Source: Bradyrhizobium sp. CSA207 (GTDB taxonomy: Bacteria; Pseudomonadota; Alphaproteobacteria; Rhizobiales; Xanthobacteraceae). From it: a DNA stretch of 64,000 bases. The DNA is taken from contig NZ_JAACFT010000037.1 in NCBI RefSeq assembly GCF_029051685.1, positions 18,755 through 82,754 of the forward strand. Direction: 5' to 3'. Each line of letters opens with the position of its first letter. Within the stretch, counting starts at the first letter, position 1. Under the pieces are notes generated by a model, which was not told where the DNA came from, ran no database searches, and saw nothing but the letters and a program-made list of their open reading frames with translations. Shown here one piece after another: positions 24,928 to 33,028 of the stretch. The translations under genes and the position numbers were made by a program.

Positions 24928-27249
24928 ATGAACATTCTTCCCGGCAATTTGCGTTTCGGAGCGGGGCAGCCCGTCAGGCGTTTGGAAGACCAGCGGCTGC
25001 TCACCGGGAAGGGCCAATTCATCGACGACAAGCCGGAGGACGGCGCGCTGTGGTTGCATGTGCTGCGCTCGCCGCATGCGCACGCGAAGATCGTCTCGAT
25101 CGACACCAGCGCGGCGGCCGCGATGCCCGGCGTGACCGCGATCTACACCGGTGCCGATCTGATCAGGGACGACGTTGGCACCATCCCTACGCTGAGCATC
25201 TTCAAGCGCCCCGACGGCAAGCCGATGACGGTACCGCCGCGGCGGCTGCTCGCCCACGAGGTGGTGCGTTACGGCGGCGAGGCGGTAGCGGCGGTGGTGG
25301 CCGCCTCGCGTGCCGACGCGCAGAGCGCCGCCGAAGCGATCGTGATCGAATATGACGTGCAGCCTCCTGTGGTCGATCCGGTTGAGGCCGTGAAGCCCGG
25401 CGCGCCCGTGGTGTGGCCCGAGGCGCCCGACAACATCGTCGGCGCGATGAGCTATGGCGACGCCGCCAAGGTGGACGAGGCCTTCGCCAACGCCGCGCAC
25501 ACGGTCGAGCTTGATCTCGTCAGCCAGCGCCTGGTGCCCTCCGCGATGGAGCCGCGCTCGACCATTGCCGAGATCGACAAGAAGTCGGGCAGGCTCCTGC
25601 TGCATGTGCAATCGCAGACCCCGGCCTCGACCCGCGACGTGCTGGCGGAGGCCGTGCTGAAGCGTCCAAAAGACAGCGTGCGCGTGCTGGTCGGCGATAT
25701 CGGCGGCGGATTCGGCCAGAAGACCAACCTCTATCCCGAAGACGGCATTGTCGCCTATGCCGCGACCAAGCTGAACAGGAAGATCCGCTGGCGTGGCGAC
25801 CGCACCGACGAGTTCATCGGCGGCACGCACGGCCGCGATCTCACCTCGACGGCGTCCTTCGCGCTCGACCAAAAGGGCAAGGTGCTCGCCTATCGCGTCA
25901 AGTCGATCGGCTGCACGGGCGCGTATTCCTCGGGTGCGGCCAACATCATTCCGCTGGTGCTCGGGCCGTTCGTGCAGACCGGCGTCTATGACCTGCCGCT
26001 GGTGCATTTCGAGGTGAAGTCGGTGATGACGCACACCGCGCCGGTCGGCGCCTATCGCGGCGCAGGCCGTCCAGAGGCGGTGTTCATCGTCGAGCGTCTG
26101 TTCGACGCCGCCGCGCGAAAAATCGGCATGGATCCGCGCGCGATCCGCAAAGTAAACTACATCAAGCCGGCGCAGCTGCCCTACACCAACGCTGCGGGGC
26201 AGGTCTACGATTCCGGCGCCTTCGCACACATGCTCGATCGCGCCGTGAAGCTCGCCGACTGGGACGGCTTTGTCGCGCGCAAGAAAGCCGCGAAGAAGAA
26301 GGGCCTGCTCTACGGCCGCGGGCTCACCTCCTATATCGAATGGACCGGCGGCCGCGCCCATACCGAAAAGGTCAGTCTGCATGCGACCTCGCAGGGCCGT
26401 GTCATCCTGCATTCCGGCACGATGGCGATGGGGCAGGGCTTGCAGACCACCTACACCCAGATGATCTCCGACACGCTCGGCATTGCCATGGACAAGATCG
26501 ACGTCGTGCAGGGCGACACCGATCTGGCGATGGGCTTTGGCAGCGTCGGTTCGCGCTCGCTGTTCGTCGGCGGCACTGCGGTGGCGGTCTCCTCCAACGA
26601 TTTGATCCAGAAGGCGCGCGAAAAGGCCGCGAACGTGCTCGAGACGTCGGTCGAGGACATCGAGTACCAGAGCGGCATGCTCACCGTGGTCGGTACCGAC
26701 CGCAGCATCAGCCTGTTCGAGCTCGCCGAGAAGGAAGGCGGCGCTAAGCTCAGCGTCGATTCCGAAGGCGAGGTCGATGGTCCGAGCTGGCCGAACGGCA
26801 CCCATATCTGCGAGGTGGAGATCGATCCTGAGACCGGCGTGTCCAAGGTCGTGCGTTACACCACGGTCGACGATGTCGGCGTGGCCGTGAACCCGATGCT
26901 GGTCACCGGCCAGATCCATGGCGGCGTCGCGCAGGGCATTGGGCAAGCGCTGTATGAAGGCGTGTCCTATGATGCCGAAGGCCAGCTGCTGACCGCGAGC
27001 TACCAGGACTATTGCATCCCGCGTGCCGATGACGTTCCGCCGATCGTGGTGGCGCTCGATGATTCCGCGCCCTGCCGCACCAATCCGCTCGGCGCCAAGG
27101 GCTGCGGCGAATCCGGCGCCATCGGCGGCCCGCCTTGCGTCACTAACGGCGTGATGGACGCGCTCGCCGAGCTCGGCATCACCCAGCTCAACACGCCGCT
27201 GACGCCGCAGAAGATCTGGAAGGCGATCAGGGACGCGAAGGCGGGCTAA
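24928..27249 (+). CDS. xanthine dehydrogenase/CO dehydrogenase-like molybdopterin subunit (form II CoxL type)
   Basis: This 773-residue catalytic subunit is of the molybdenum hydroxylase family. It starts GQPVRRLEDQRLLTGKGQFIDD, typical of CoxL-like proteins. Molybdopterin-cytosine-dinucleotide contacts include GDIGGGFGQKT and GTMAMGQGLQTTYTQ. The active-site loop reads AYRGAGRPE, the form II pattern. True aerobic CO dehydrogenase (form I) has AYxCSFR, so CO oxidation is not expected. The catalytic glutamate is in KGCGESGAIGGPP near the C-terminus. The FAD and iron-sulfur subunits that complete these enzymes are not adjacent, so it must find partners elsewhere. The substrate is unknown. It ends 14 bp before an R1 repeat. 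Confidence 0.88.
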   Translation: MNILPGNLRFGAGQPVRRLEDQRLLTGKGQFIDDKPEDGALWLHVLRSPHAHAKIVSIDTSAAAAMPGVTAIYTGADLIRDDVGTIPTLSIFKRPDGKPMTVPPRRLLAHEVVRYGGEAVAAVVAASRADAQSAAEAIVIEYDVQPPVVDPVEAVKPGAPVVWPEAPDNIVGAMSYGDAAKVDEAFANAAHTVELDLVSQRLVPSAMEPRSTIAEIDKKSGRLLLHVQSQTPASTRDVLAEAVLKRPKDSVRVLVGDIGGGFGQKTNLYPEDGIVAYAATKLNRKIRWRGDRTDEFIGGTHGRDLTSTASFALDQKGKVLAYRVKSIGCTGAYSSGAANIIPLVLGPFVQTGVYDLPLVHFEVKSVMTHTAPVGAYRGAGRPEAVFIVERLFDAAARKIGMDPRAIRKVNYIKPAQLPYTNAAGQVYDSGAFAHMLDRAVKLADWDGFVARKKAAKKKGLLYGRGLTSYIEWTGGRAHTEKVSLHATSQGRVILHSGTMAMGQGLQTTYTQMISDTLGIAMDKIDVVQGDTDLAMGFGSVGSRSLFVGGTAVAVSSNDLIQKAREKAANVLETSVEDIEYQSGMLTVVGTDRSISLFELAEKEGGAKLSVDSEGEVDGPSWPNGTHICEVEIDPETGVSKVVRYTTVDDVGVAVNPMLVTGQIHGGVAQGIGQALYEGVSYDAEGQLLTASYQDYCIPRADDVPPIVVALDDSAPCRTNPLGAKGCGESGAIGGPPCVTNGVMDALAELGITQLNTPLTPQKIWKAIRDAKAG

Positions 27250-27262
27250 CGCTTTCAGTCGC

Positions 27263-27349
27263 CGTCATTGCGAGCACAGCGAAGCAATCCAGAGTCCCTC
27301 CGCGGAAACGGTCTGGATTGCTTCGTCGCAAGGGCTCCTCGCAATGACG
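27263..27349. repeat. R1-family palindromic repeat
   Basis: CGTCATTGCGAGCACAGCGAAGCAATCCAGA is mirrored by TCTGGATTGCTTCGTCGCAAGGGCTCCTCGCAATGACG. It occupies almost all of the 110-bp gap between two convergent genes. Confidence 0.85.
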
Positions 27350-27359
27350 GATGAGAGAG

Positions 27360-28556
27360 TCAAATCCCCAGCATCATCTTCGCGATGATGTCGCGCTGGA
27401 TCTCGGATGTGCCGCCGAAGATCGTATAGGCCCGGCCGTTGAGATATTCCGGCACCACCGTCAGCATCTCCTCCGGCATCGCCGGCTCGTGATTGAGCTT
27501 GTAGAGCGGACGCATCGGCTCGACCGCAAGGGCGTCGTGGCCGATCACGTCGGCTCCGAGCCGCGTTACCGCTTGGCGGATTTCACTGTTGCGCAGCTTG
27601 AGGATCGACGACACCGCGCCGGGATTCTGCCCGGTCTGGAGCGCCGACAGCACGCGCAGCTCCGTCATTTCAAGTGCGTCGATGTCGACCTCGACCTCGG
27701 AGATGCGAGTGGCGATGTCGGGGCTGTCGATCGCGCGTCCGGTGAGATCGGACAGCGCCAGCTCCGAGATCGCCTTCAACCCCTCACGAAGTTTCGCCGA
27801 CGCGATGCCGGAGCCGCGCTCGAACTCGAGCAAATATTTGCCGTAGGTCCAGCCCTTGCCCTCATCGCCGACGCGGTTCGCCACCGGCACCCGCACGTCA
27901 TCGAAGAACACCTGGTTGACTTCGTGGTCGCCGCCGATAGTGAGAATGGGGCGCGTCGTGATGCCCGACGTCTTCATGTCGATCAGGACGAAGCTGATGC
28001 CGTCCTGCTGCCGCGGCCCGTCGCTGGTGCGCACCAGCGCGAACATGCGGTTGGCATGATGCGCATGCGTGGTCCAGATCTTGGTGCCGTTGATGATGTA
28101 ATCGTCGCCGTCGCGCACCGCGCGCGTCTTCAACGAAGCGAGGTCGGAGCCGGAGCCCGGCTCGGAATAGCCCTGGCACCAATAGTCCTCGCCGGAGAGA
28201 ATGCGCGGCAGATAGAAGTTCTTCTGCTCAGGGCTGCCGAAGCCGATGATGACGGGGCCGACCATCTTCACGCCCATCACGTTGACGTTCGGCACGCCGG
28301 CACGTGCGCTTTCGGTCTCGAAGATCCAGCGCTGCGCCGGCGTCCAGTCGGGCCCACCATGCTCCACCGGCCAGCCCGGTGCGCCCCAGCCTCGGGCGTT
28401 CAACGCGCGCTGCCAGGCCATGCCGATGTCGGGGTCGGAGAACACCGAGGGCGTCAACGCGGTGGCGCGCTTCATCTCGTCGGTGAGGTTTTTGGCGATG
28501 AAATCGCGCACCTCGTCCTGGAAGGCGCGCTCCTTGGCGTTGAACGACAGATCCAT
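27360..28556 (-). CDS. acyl-CoA dehydrogenase
   Basis: This 398-residue flavoprotein oxidises acyl-CoA to enoyl-CoA and passes electrons to ETF. Visible features are AWQRALNARGWGAPGWPVEHGG, the FAD-contact stretch YWCQGYSEPGSGSDLASLKTRA, INGTKIWTTHAHHANRMFALV, and the C-terminal FGGTSEIQRDIIAKMMLG. The start at 28556 (MDLSFNAKERAFQDEVR) matches family N-termini; the frame stays open upstream but that part is not supported. It is the third gene of an operon with an enoyl-CoA hydratase and another acyl-CoA dehydrogenase, 11 bp from the latter. Substrate chain length is unknown. Confidence 0.92.
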   Translation of the reverse strand: MDLSFNAKERAFQDEVRDFIAKNLTDEMKRATALTPSVFSDPDIGMAWQRALNARGWGAPGWPVEHGGPDWTPAQRWIFETESARAGVPNVNVMGVKMVGPVIIGFGSPEQKNFYLPRILSGEDYWCQGYSEPGSGSDLASLKTRAVRDGDDYIINGTKIWTTHAHHANRMFALVRTSDGPRQQDGISFVLIDMKTSGITTRPILTIGGDHEVNQVFFDDVRVPVANRVGDEGKGWTYGKYLLEFERGSGIASAKLREGLKAISELALSDLTGRAIDSPDIATRISEVEVDIDALEMTELRVLSALQTGQNPGAVSSILKLRNSEIRQAVTRLGADVIGHDALAVEPMRPLYKLNHEPAMPEEMLTVVPEYLNGRAYTIFGGTSEIQRDIIAKMMLGI

Positions 28557-28567
28557 GATCCGCTCCC

Positions 28568-29716
28568 TCAGGCTGAAATGGCGGTGCGGCCAAGCTCGGC
28601 ATGGCGGCGATAGTGATGCGCGCTGCCGCCGAACAGCGTGTCGAAGGCGACGAGGCGCTTGAAATAGGCGCCGACCTCGAGCTCTTCGGTGACGCCCATG
28701 CCGCCGTGAAGCTGGATTGCCTGCTCGCCGATGAAGCGCGCGCACCTGCCGATCTTCGCCTTCGCGCCCGACGCGGCCCGCGCGCGTTCGACCGGCTCGG
28801 CGTCGATCTTCAGCGCGGCGCGCAGCGCTATTGAGCGCGCCTCGTCGACCTGCATCGCCATGTCGGCGAGGCGATGACGGATCACCTGATTGGCGGACAG
28901 CGGCCGGCCGAACTGTTTCCGGATCTTGGTGTACTCCAGCGTCGTATCGAGCAACGTCTGCATGATGCCGACGGCTTCCGCGCCGAGCGCCGCCATCGCA
29001 CGGTCGATCGCCGCTTCGATCGCGGGCAGCGCGTCATGACCGTCGCCGAGCAAAGCGTCTTCCGGCAAATGCACCTCAGACAACTCGATATTGCAGGCCC
29101 GTCCGCCGCCGAGGCGCGGATAGTCGGAGATTGTCAGGCTCGGCGTCCGCGCCGGCACCAGGAACAGGCCAATCCGCCCCGATGGCCCCTGAGGGTCGTG
29201 GATATTCGCGGAGACGATGATCTCGTCGGCGGCATGGCCGTCGAGCACCGCGATCTTGTGGCCCGCAAGGCGCCAGCCCTGCGCGGTCTTGTGCGCGGCA
29301 GTCGCGACCTTGGACAGATCGAACCGTGCTGCGCGCTCCGAGTGGGCAAAGGCGAGCTTCAACGATCCGTCTGCGATCCTGGGCAACCGCGCCTGCTTCT
29401 GCGCGGTGCTGCCGCACATGTCGACCAGAGCCGCGCCGAGCACGACGGTTGCGACATAGGGCTCCGACACAAGGCCGCGGCCGAACGCTTCCATCAAAAT
29501 GCCGGTCTCGACGGCGCCGCCGCCGAGCCCGCCGAATTCCTCCGCGATCGGCAGCGCGAGCCAGCCGAGCTCGGCGAACTGCTTCCAGACCGCCGGACTG
29601 TAGCCGAGCGGATCGTTCGCCATCTTGCGGCGATGATTGGCATCGTAGCTCTCGGCCACGAAGCGTTCCGCGCTCTCGCGCAGCAGCCGTTGCTCGTCAC
29701 TGAGATTGAGATCCAT
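28568..29716 (-). CDS. acyl-CoA dehydrogenase, second paralogue
   Basis: This 382-residue acyl-CoA dehydrogenase family member starts MDLNLSDEQRLLRESAERFVAE and has LALPIAEEFGGLGGGAVETGILMEAFGRG. The C-terminal ALQLHGG-type loop reads QAIQLHGGMGVTEELEVGAYFKRL. The middle domain is more divergent than in the neighbour: the usual TEP/SGSD flavin loop is replaced by AFAHSERAARFDLSKVA. Such pairs of one canonical and one divergent dehydrogenase often form a heteromeric enzyme, for example in steroid side-chain or branched acyl-CoA oxidation. That is inference from gene order here. It sits between the hydratase gene (5-bp gap) and the canonical dehydrogenase. Confidence 0.9.
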   Translation of the reverse strand: MDLNLSDEQRLLRESAERFVAESYDANHRRKMANDPLGYSPAVWKQFAELGWLALPIAEEFGGLGGGAVETGILMEAFGRGLVSEPYVATVVLGAALVDMCGSTAQKQARLPRIADGSLKLAFAHSERAARFDLSKVATAAHKTAQGWRLAGHKIAVLDGHAADEIIVSANIHDPQGPSGRIGLFLVPARTPSLTISDYPRLGGGRACNIELSEVHLPEDALLGDGHDALPAIEAAIDRAMAALGAEAVGIMQTLLDTTLEYTKIRKQFGRPLSANQVIRHRLADMAMQVDEARSIALRAALKIDAEPVERARAASGAKAKIGRCARFIGEQAIQLHGGMGVTEELEVGAYFKRLVAFDTLFGGSAHHYRRHAELGRTAISA

Positions 29717-29721
29717 TGCCT

Positions 29722-30576
29722 CTACTCCGCAGCTGCCGGCGGCTTGCGCACGGAGGGATGCAGGCCGGATGGATCGACGATCATGCCGAATTCCTGCAGA
29801 TTGTGGGCGTGGCAGAGCTGATGCAGCGCAAATGCCTGGTCGATCGCGGCCGGCTGGCCCATCACGTCGACCGAGCGGTTGACTGCCTCCTTGGTCAGCT
29901 TCAGTGCAAACGACGGCTTTGCCGCAATCCGGCGCGCCAATGTCAGCACGCTCTCCGACAGCTCTGCGCGCGGCACGACCTGGTTGACCATGCCGAGCTG
30001 GTGAGCTTCCTGCGCGCTCCAGCTATCAGCTGTGAACAGGAATTCCTTGGCCTTGCGCGGGCCGAGTTCCCAGGGATGTACGAACCATTCGACGCCGCAC
30101 ACGCCCATGGTGACGACGGGATCGCAGAACTGCGCATCGTCACTGGCGACGATGAGGTCGCAGGCCCAGGCCAGCATCAAGCCGCCGGCGATGCATTTGC
30201 CGTGCACTTCCGCGATCGTCGGCTTGGCGAGGTTGCGCCAGCGCCGCGTAATCTGGAGATAGATTTCCTGCTCGCGCGCGAAGCGCCCATGGGTGTTCGC
30301 TTCCGCGAAGCCGCCCCAATTTCCGATCGGCGGAAAATCGACGCCCGCAGCATTCTTGTCGCCCGGCCGCAGGTCGTGGCCGGATGAGAAATGCGGACCG
30401 TTGCCGGCGAGGATGATCACCTTGATCGTATCGTCCTGCACCGCCGCATCGAACGCGGCATTGAGATCGTAGGTCATTTGCAGGTTCTGCGCATTGCGCG
30501 CATCGGGCCGATTCATCACGATCCGGGTGATCGCCGGCTCCGGCCTCTCCACGAGGATGGTCTCGAACGAGGTCAT
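29722..30576 (-). CDS. enoyl-CoA hydratase/isomerase family protein
   Basis: This 284-residue crotonase-fold enzyme has the oxyanion-hole segments GNGPHFSSGHDL and GKCIAGGLMLAWACDLIVASDDAQFCDP. The position of the second catalytic glutamate reads GVCGVEWFVHPWELG. ATG at 30576 has AGGGGAA upstream and is chosen over an upstream start because family proteins begin like MTSFETILVERPEPAITRIVMNRP. It is the first gene of a three-gene minus-strand operon with two acyl-CoA dehydrogenases, which fits a dedicated beta-oxidation branch. Confidence 0.9.
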   Translation of the reverse strand: MTSFETILVERPEPAITRIVMNRPDARNAQNLQMTYDLNAAFDAAVQDDTIKVIILAGNGPHFSSGHDLRPGDKNAAGVDFPPIGNWGGFAEANTHGRFAREQEIYLQITRRWRNLAKPTIAEVHGKCIAGGLMLAWACDLIVASDDAQFCDPVVTMGVCGVEWFVHPWELGPRKAKEFLFTADSWSAQEAHQLGMVNQVVPRAELSESVLTLARRIAAKPSFALKLTKEAVNRSVDVMGQPAAIDQAFALHQLCHAHNLQEFGMIVDPSGLHPSVRKPPAAAE

Positions 30577-30753
30577 GGCGTTCCCCTGGCGTTTCCATCT
30601 CGGTATTATTGTTTCCTTGAGTTGACTATGTCGGCCAGGGATAGGCAAGGGGCTTGCGTCAATCGGCTGCTTTTCGCGGCTCCGGCACAAGATGTCTGGC
30701 ACGGCGCGCGCTCAATCTGGTAGTTTGCGCCAGATTCCACCGGGAGAAATTTA

Positions 30754-31362
30754 ATGCGCAAATTCCTGACTGTGCTGGCGGCACTCGCCTCGCTCAGCCT
30801 GACCAATTGCGGCTACAACGCGATCCAGACCGAGGACCAGCAGATCAAGGCCAATTGGTCGGAGGTGGTGAACCAGTATCAGCGCCGCGCCGATCTCGTG
30901 CCCAATCTCGTCAACTCGGTGAAGGGCTTTGCGCAGCAAGAGAAGGACGTGCTGCTCGGCGTCACCAATGCGCGCGCCAAGGTCGGCAGCATCCAGGCGA
31001 CGCCCGAGGTGCTGAACGACCCCGCCGCATTCCAGAAATTCCAGGCCGCGCAAGGAGAGCTCTCCAGCGCGCTGTCGCGGCTGCTCGTCGTCACTGAAAA
31101 CTACCCGCAGCTCAAGTCGGACGCGTTGTTCAAGGACCTGATGTCTCAGCTCGAAGGCACCGAGAACCGGATCACGGTCGCGCGCAACCGCTACATCAAG
31201 GCGGTGCAGGACTATAATGTCACCGTCCGCTCGTTCCCGAGCAACCTCACCGCGATGATGTTCGGCTACAAGGAGAAGCCGAACTTCTCGGTCGACAACG
31301 AGAAGGCGATCTCGACCGCGCCGAAGGTCGACTTCAATCCTGCGCCTGCGCCGTCGAAGTAA
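30754..31362 (+). CDS. LemA-family lipoprotein
   Basis: This 202-residue LemA protein is a small membrane-attached, mostly helical protein of unclear function. It has a hydrophobic leader followed by a lipobox-like SLTNCGYN, so lipid attachment at Cys19 is likely. The -1 residue, Asn, is unusual where Gly, Ala or Ser is standard. The LemA core is QIKANWSEVVNQYQRRADLVPNLVNSVKGFAQQE, NARAKVGS and AELQGTENRI-like LSQLEGTENRITVARNRY. RBS is GGGAGAAA. Two TPM-domain genes follow on the same strand, a common LemA neighbourhood in Gram-negative bacteria. Confidence 0.93.
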   Translation: MRKFLTVLAALASLSLTNCGYNAIQTEDQQIKANWSEVVNQYQRRADLVPNLVNSVKGFAQQEKDVLLGVTNARAKVGSIQATPEVLNDPAAFQKFQAAQGELSSALSRLLVVTENYPQLKSDALFKDLMSQLEGTENRITVARNRYIKAVQDYNVTVRSFPSNLTAMMFGYKEKPNFSVDNEKAISTAPKVDFNPAPAPSK

Positions 31363-31400
31363 ACGCGCACCGATTTGCGAATGCGCTTCGCCCCACCCAC

Positions 31401-31509
31401 CACTGTCATTCTTCGCGAAAGCGGGGAATCCAGTACGCCGCGGCTCCTCCGTATCCCGTTGGCGTCTCTGGAATACTGGATCGCCCGGTCAAGCCGGGCG
31501 ATGACAGTG
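31401..31509. repeat. palindromic repeat, family R6, reaching into the next gene
   Basis: CACTGTCATTCTTCGCGAAAGCGGGGAATCCAGTA is mirrored by TACTGGATCGCCCGGTCAAGCCGGGCGATGACAGTG. Its last nine bases (ATGACAGTG) are the first three codons of the downstream TPM-domain gene. Confidence 0.8.
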
Positions 31510-32421
31510 AGGTTGTGGCGGGCTTGTTCGCTCTTCTCCTCGCGTGTCGTCCTCATCCTTGCGCTCTTTCTCGCTCTTGCCTTCCCTGCCTTAGCCGACG
31601 TCGCAGTGCCGCAGCTCACCGGGCGCGTGGTCGACCAGACCGGCACGCTGTCGAGCGGCGATATCGCAGCGCTGTCGCAAAAGCTGCGTGATTTCGAGAC
31701 GCGGAAGGGCAGCCAGATCGCCGTTCTGATCATACCGACGACGCAGCCGGAGACGATCGAGCAATTCTCGATCCGCGTCGCCGAGGCCTGGAAGATCGGA
31801 CGCAAGAAGGTCGACGACGGCGCGATCCTGGTGGTTGCCAAGAACGATCGGCATCTGCGCATCGAAGTCGGCTACGGCCTCGAAGGCGCGCTGACCGACG
31901 TGACCTCGCGGCGGATCATCGACGAGGTCATCACGCCAAAGTTCAGAACGGGCGACTTCGCCGGCGGCATCGCCGATGGCGCCGATCGCATGATCCGCGT
32001 CATCAACGGTGAACCGTTGCCGGTTCCCTCGCCCAGCGTGAACTTCGGCAATCTGGACGACCTCGGGCCGCTCTTCATCGTAACGCTGTTCGCCTCGCTG
32101 GGGGTGGGCGGGTTCTTTCGCGCCGCACTGGGCCGGTTGCTCGGATCATTGGTGACCGGAGGCATCATCGCAGCGCTGAGCTGGCTTATTCTCGGCTCTT
32201 TGGCACTCGCGCTCGCCCTCGGAGCTCTCGGCTTTGTCATCGGATTTATCGCCGATCTGTTTTCGGCGATGGCGCCAGGCACGACGTCGTCGCGCCGCGG
32301 CTCATGGTCGAGCGGCTCCTCGTCCGGTGGCTGGAGCAGCGGATCGTCGTCCAGCGACAGTGGCAGCTTCAGCGGTGGCGGTGGCAGCTTTGGCGGCGGC
32401 GGCGCCTCGGGGAGTTGGTAG
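31501..32421 (+). CDS. TPM-domain (YgcG-like) exported membrane protein
   Basis: This 306-residue protein has a signal peptide or anchor (VVLILALFLALAFPALA), then a periplasmic TPM domain. Its landmarks are LTGRVVDQTGTLSSGDIAALSQKLRDFETRKGSQIAVLIIPTTQP and HLRIEVGYGLEGALTDVTSRRII. Two or three transmembrane helices follow (FIVTLFASLGVGGFF, GGIIAALSWLILGSLALALALGALGFVIGFI). A Ser/Gly tail ends in the family's GGGGSFGGGGASGSW signature. The start at 31501 lies inside the last bases of an R6 palindromic repeat. It is in one transcription unit with lemA and a second TPM gene (1-bp gap). Confidence 0.9.
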   Translation: MTVRLWRACSLFSSRVVLILALFLALAFPALADVAVPQLTGRVVDQTGTLSSGDIAALSQKLRDFETRKGSQIAVLIIPTTQPETIEQFSIRVAEAWKIGRKKVDDGAILVVAKNDRHLRIEVGYGLEGALTDVTSRRIIDEVITPKFRTGDFAGGIADGADRMIRVINGEPLPVPSPSVNFGNLDDLGPLFIVTLFASLGVGGFFRAALGRLLGSLVTGGIIAALSWLILGSLALALALGALGFVIGFIADLFSAMAPGTTSSRRGSWSSGSSSGGWSSGSSSSDSGSFSGGGGSFGGGGASGSW

Positions 32422-32422
32422 G

Positions 32423-32920
32423 ATGAGCATCAAGCGCATTGCCAAACATCTCGTGCAGCACCATTGGCGGGCGAAGCAGATCTTCCCGCAGAGCGTGCTC
32501 GACCGCATCGAGCAGGCGATCAGCCAGAATGAGACGACGCATTCCGGCCAGGTCCGCTTCGTCGTCGAAGGCGCGCTTGACGGCCGCCCGCTGTTTCGCA
32601 ATCAGCCGGCACGCGAGCGTGCGCTCGACGTGTTCTCGCAATTGCGGATCTGGGACACCGCGCACAACAACGGCGTCCTGATCTATCTCTTGCTCGCCGA
32701 CCGCGACGTCGAGATCGTCGCCGACCGCGGCATCCATGCGAAGGTGGGCGCCGAGGGCTGGGAGTACATCTGCCGCGCGATGGAAGCCGAGTTCAGGTCG
32801 GGCCAGTTTGAGCGCGGCGTGGTCAGAGGCATCGAGGCGGTGTCGCGCGAGCTGGCCAAGCACTTTCCGCCAGCCGGACCACATCCGAACGAGCTGCCGG
32901 ACAAGCCGGTCGTGATGTGA
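32423..32920 (+). CDS. TPM-domain protein without signal peptide
   Basis: This 165-residue protein is a second, shorter TPM-domain member, with VEGALDGRPLFRNQPARERALDVFSQLRIWDTAHNNGVLIYLLLADRDVEIVADRGIHAKVG. An amphipathic start (IKRIAKHLVQHHWRAKQIFP) precedes it. It lacks any signal peptide or membrane helix, so it should sit on the cytoplasmic side while its neighbour's TPM domain is exported. The gene starts one base after the stop of the previous TPM gene, so the two are co-translated. Confidence 0.88.
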   Translation: MSIKRIAKHLVQHHWRAKQIFPQSVLDRIEQAISQNETTHSGQVRFVVEGALDGRPLFRNQPARERALDVFSQLRIWDTAHNNGVLIYLLLADRDVEIVADRGIHAKVGAEGWEYICRAMEAEFRSGQFERGVVRGIEAVSRELAKHFPPAGPHPNELPDKPVVM

Positions 32921-32939
32921 GCGCAAGTCAATCCACGTG

Positions 32940-33026
32940 CGTCATTACGAGCGCAGCCAAGCCACCCAGACTACCTCCGCCGAAAGAATCCTGGATTGCT
33001 TCGTCGCTTCGCTCCTCGCAATGACG
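32940..33026. repeat. R1-family palindromic repeat
   Basis: CGTCATTACGAGCGCAGCCAAGCCACCCAGA with mirror CTGGATTGCTTCGTCGCTTCGCTCCTCGCAATGACG. This copy carries several mismatches between arms, so it looks older. It sits between convergent genes ending at 32920 and 33029. Confidence 0.8.
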
Positions 33027-33028
33027 AA

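Noticed and set aside
24883..26946. Very long minus-strand open frame opposite the CoxL-like gene
   Set aside because: Composition is typical of an antisense shadow (Ala/Arg/Gly/His-rich), and the plus strand has full molybdoenzyme motifs.
24928..27249. Aerobic CO dehydrogenase (form I CoxL)
   Set aside because: The active-site loop is AYRGAGR rather than the form I AYxCSFR, and no coxM or coxS is adjacent.
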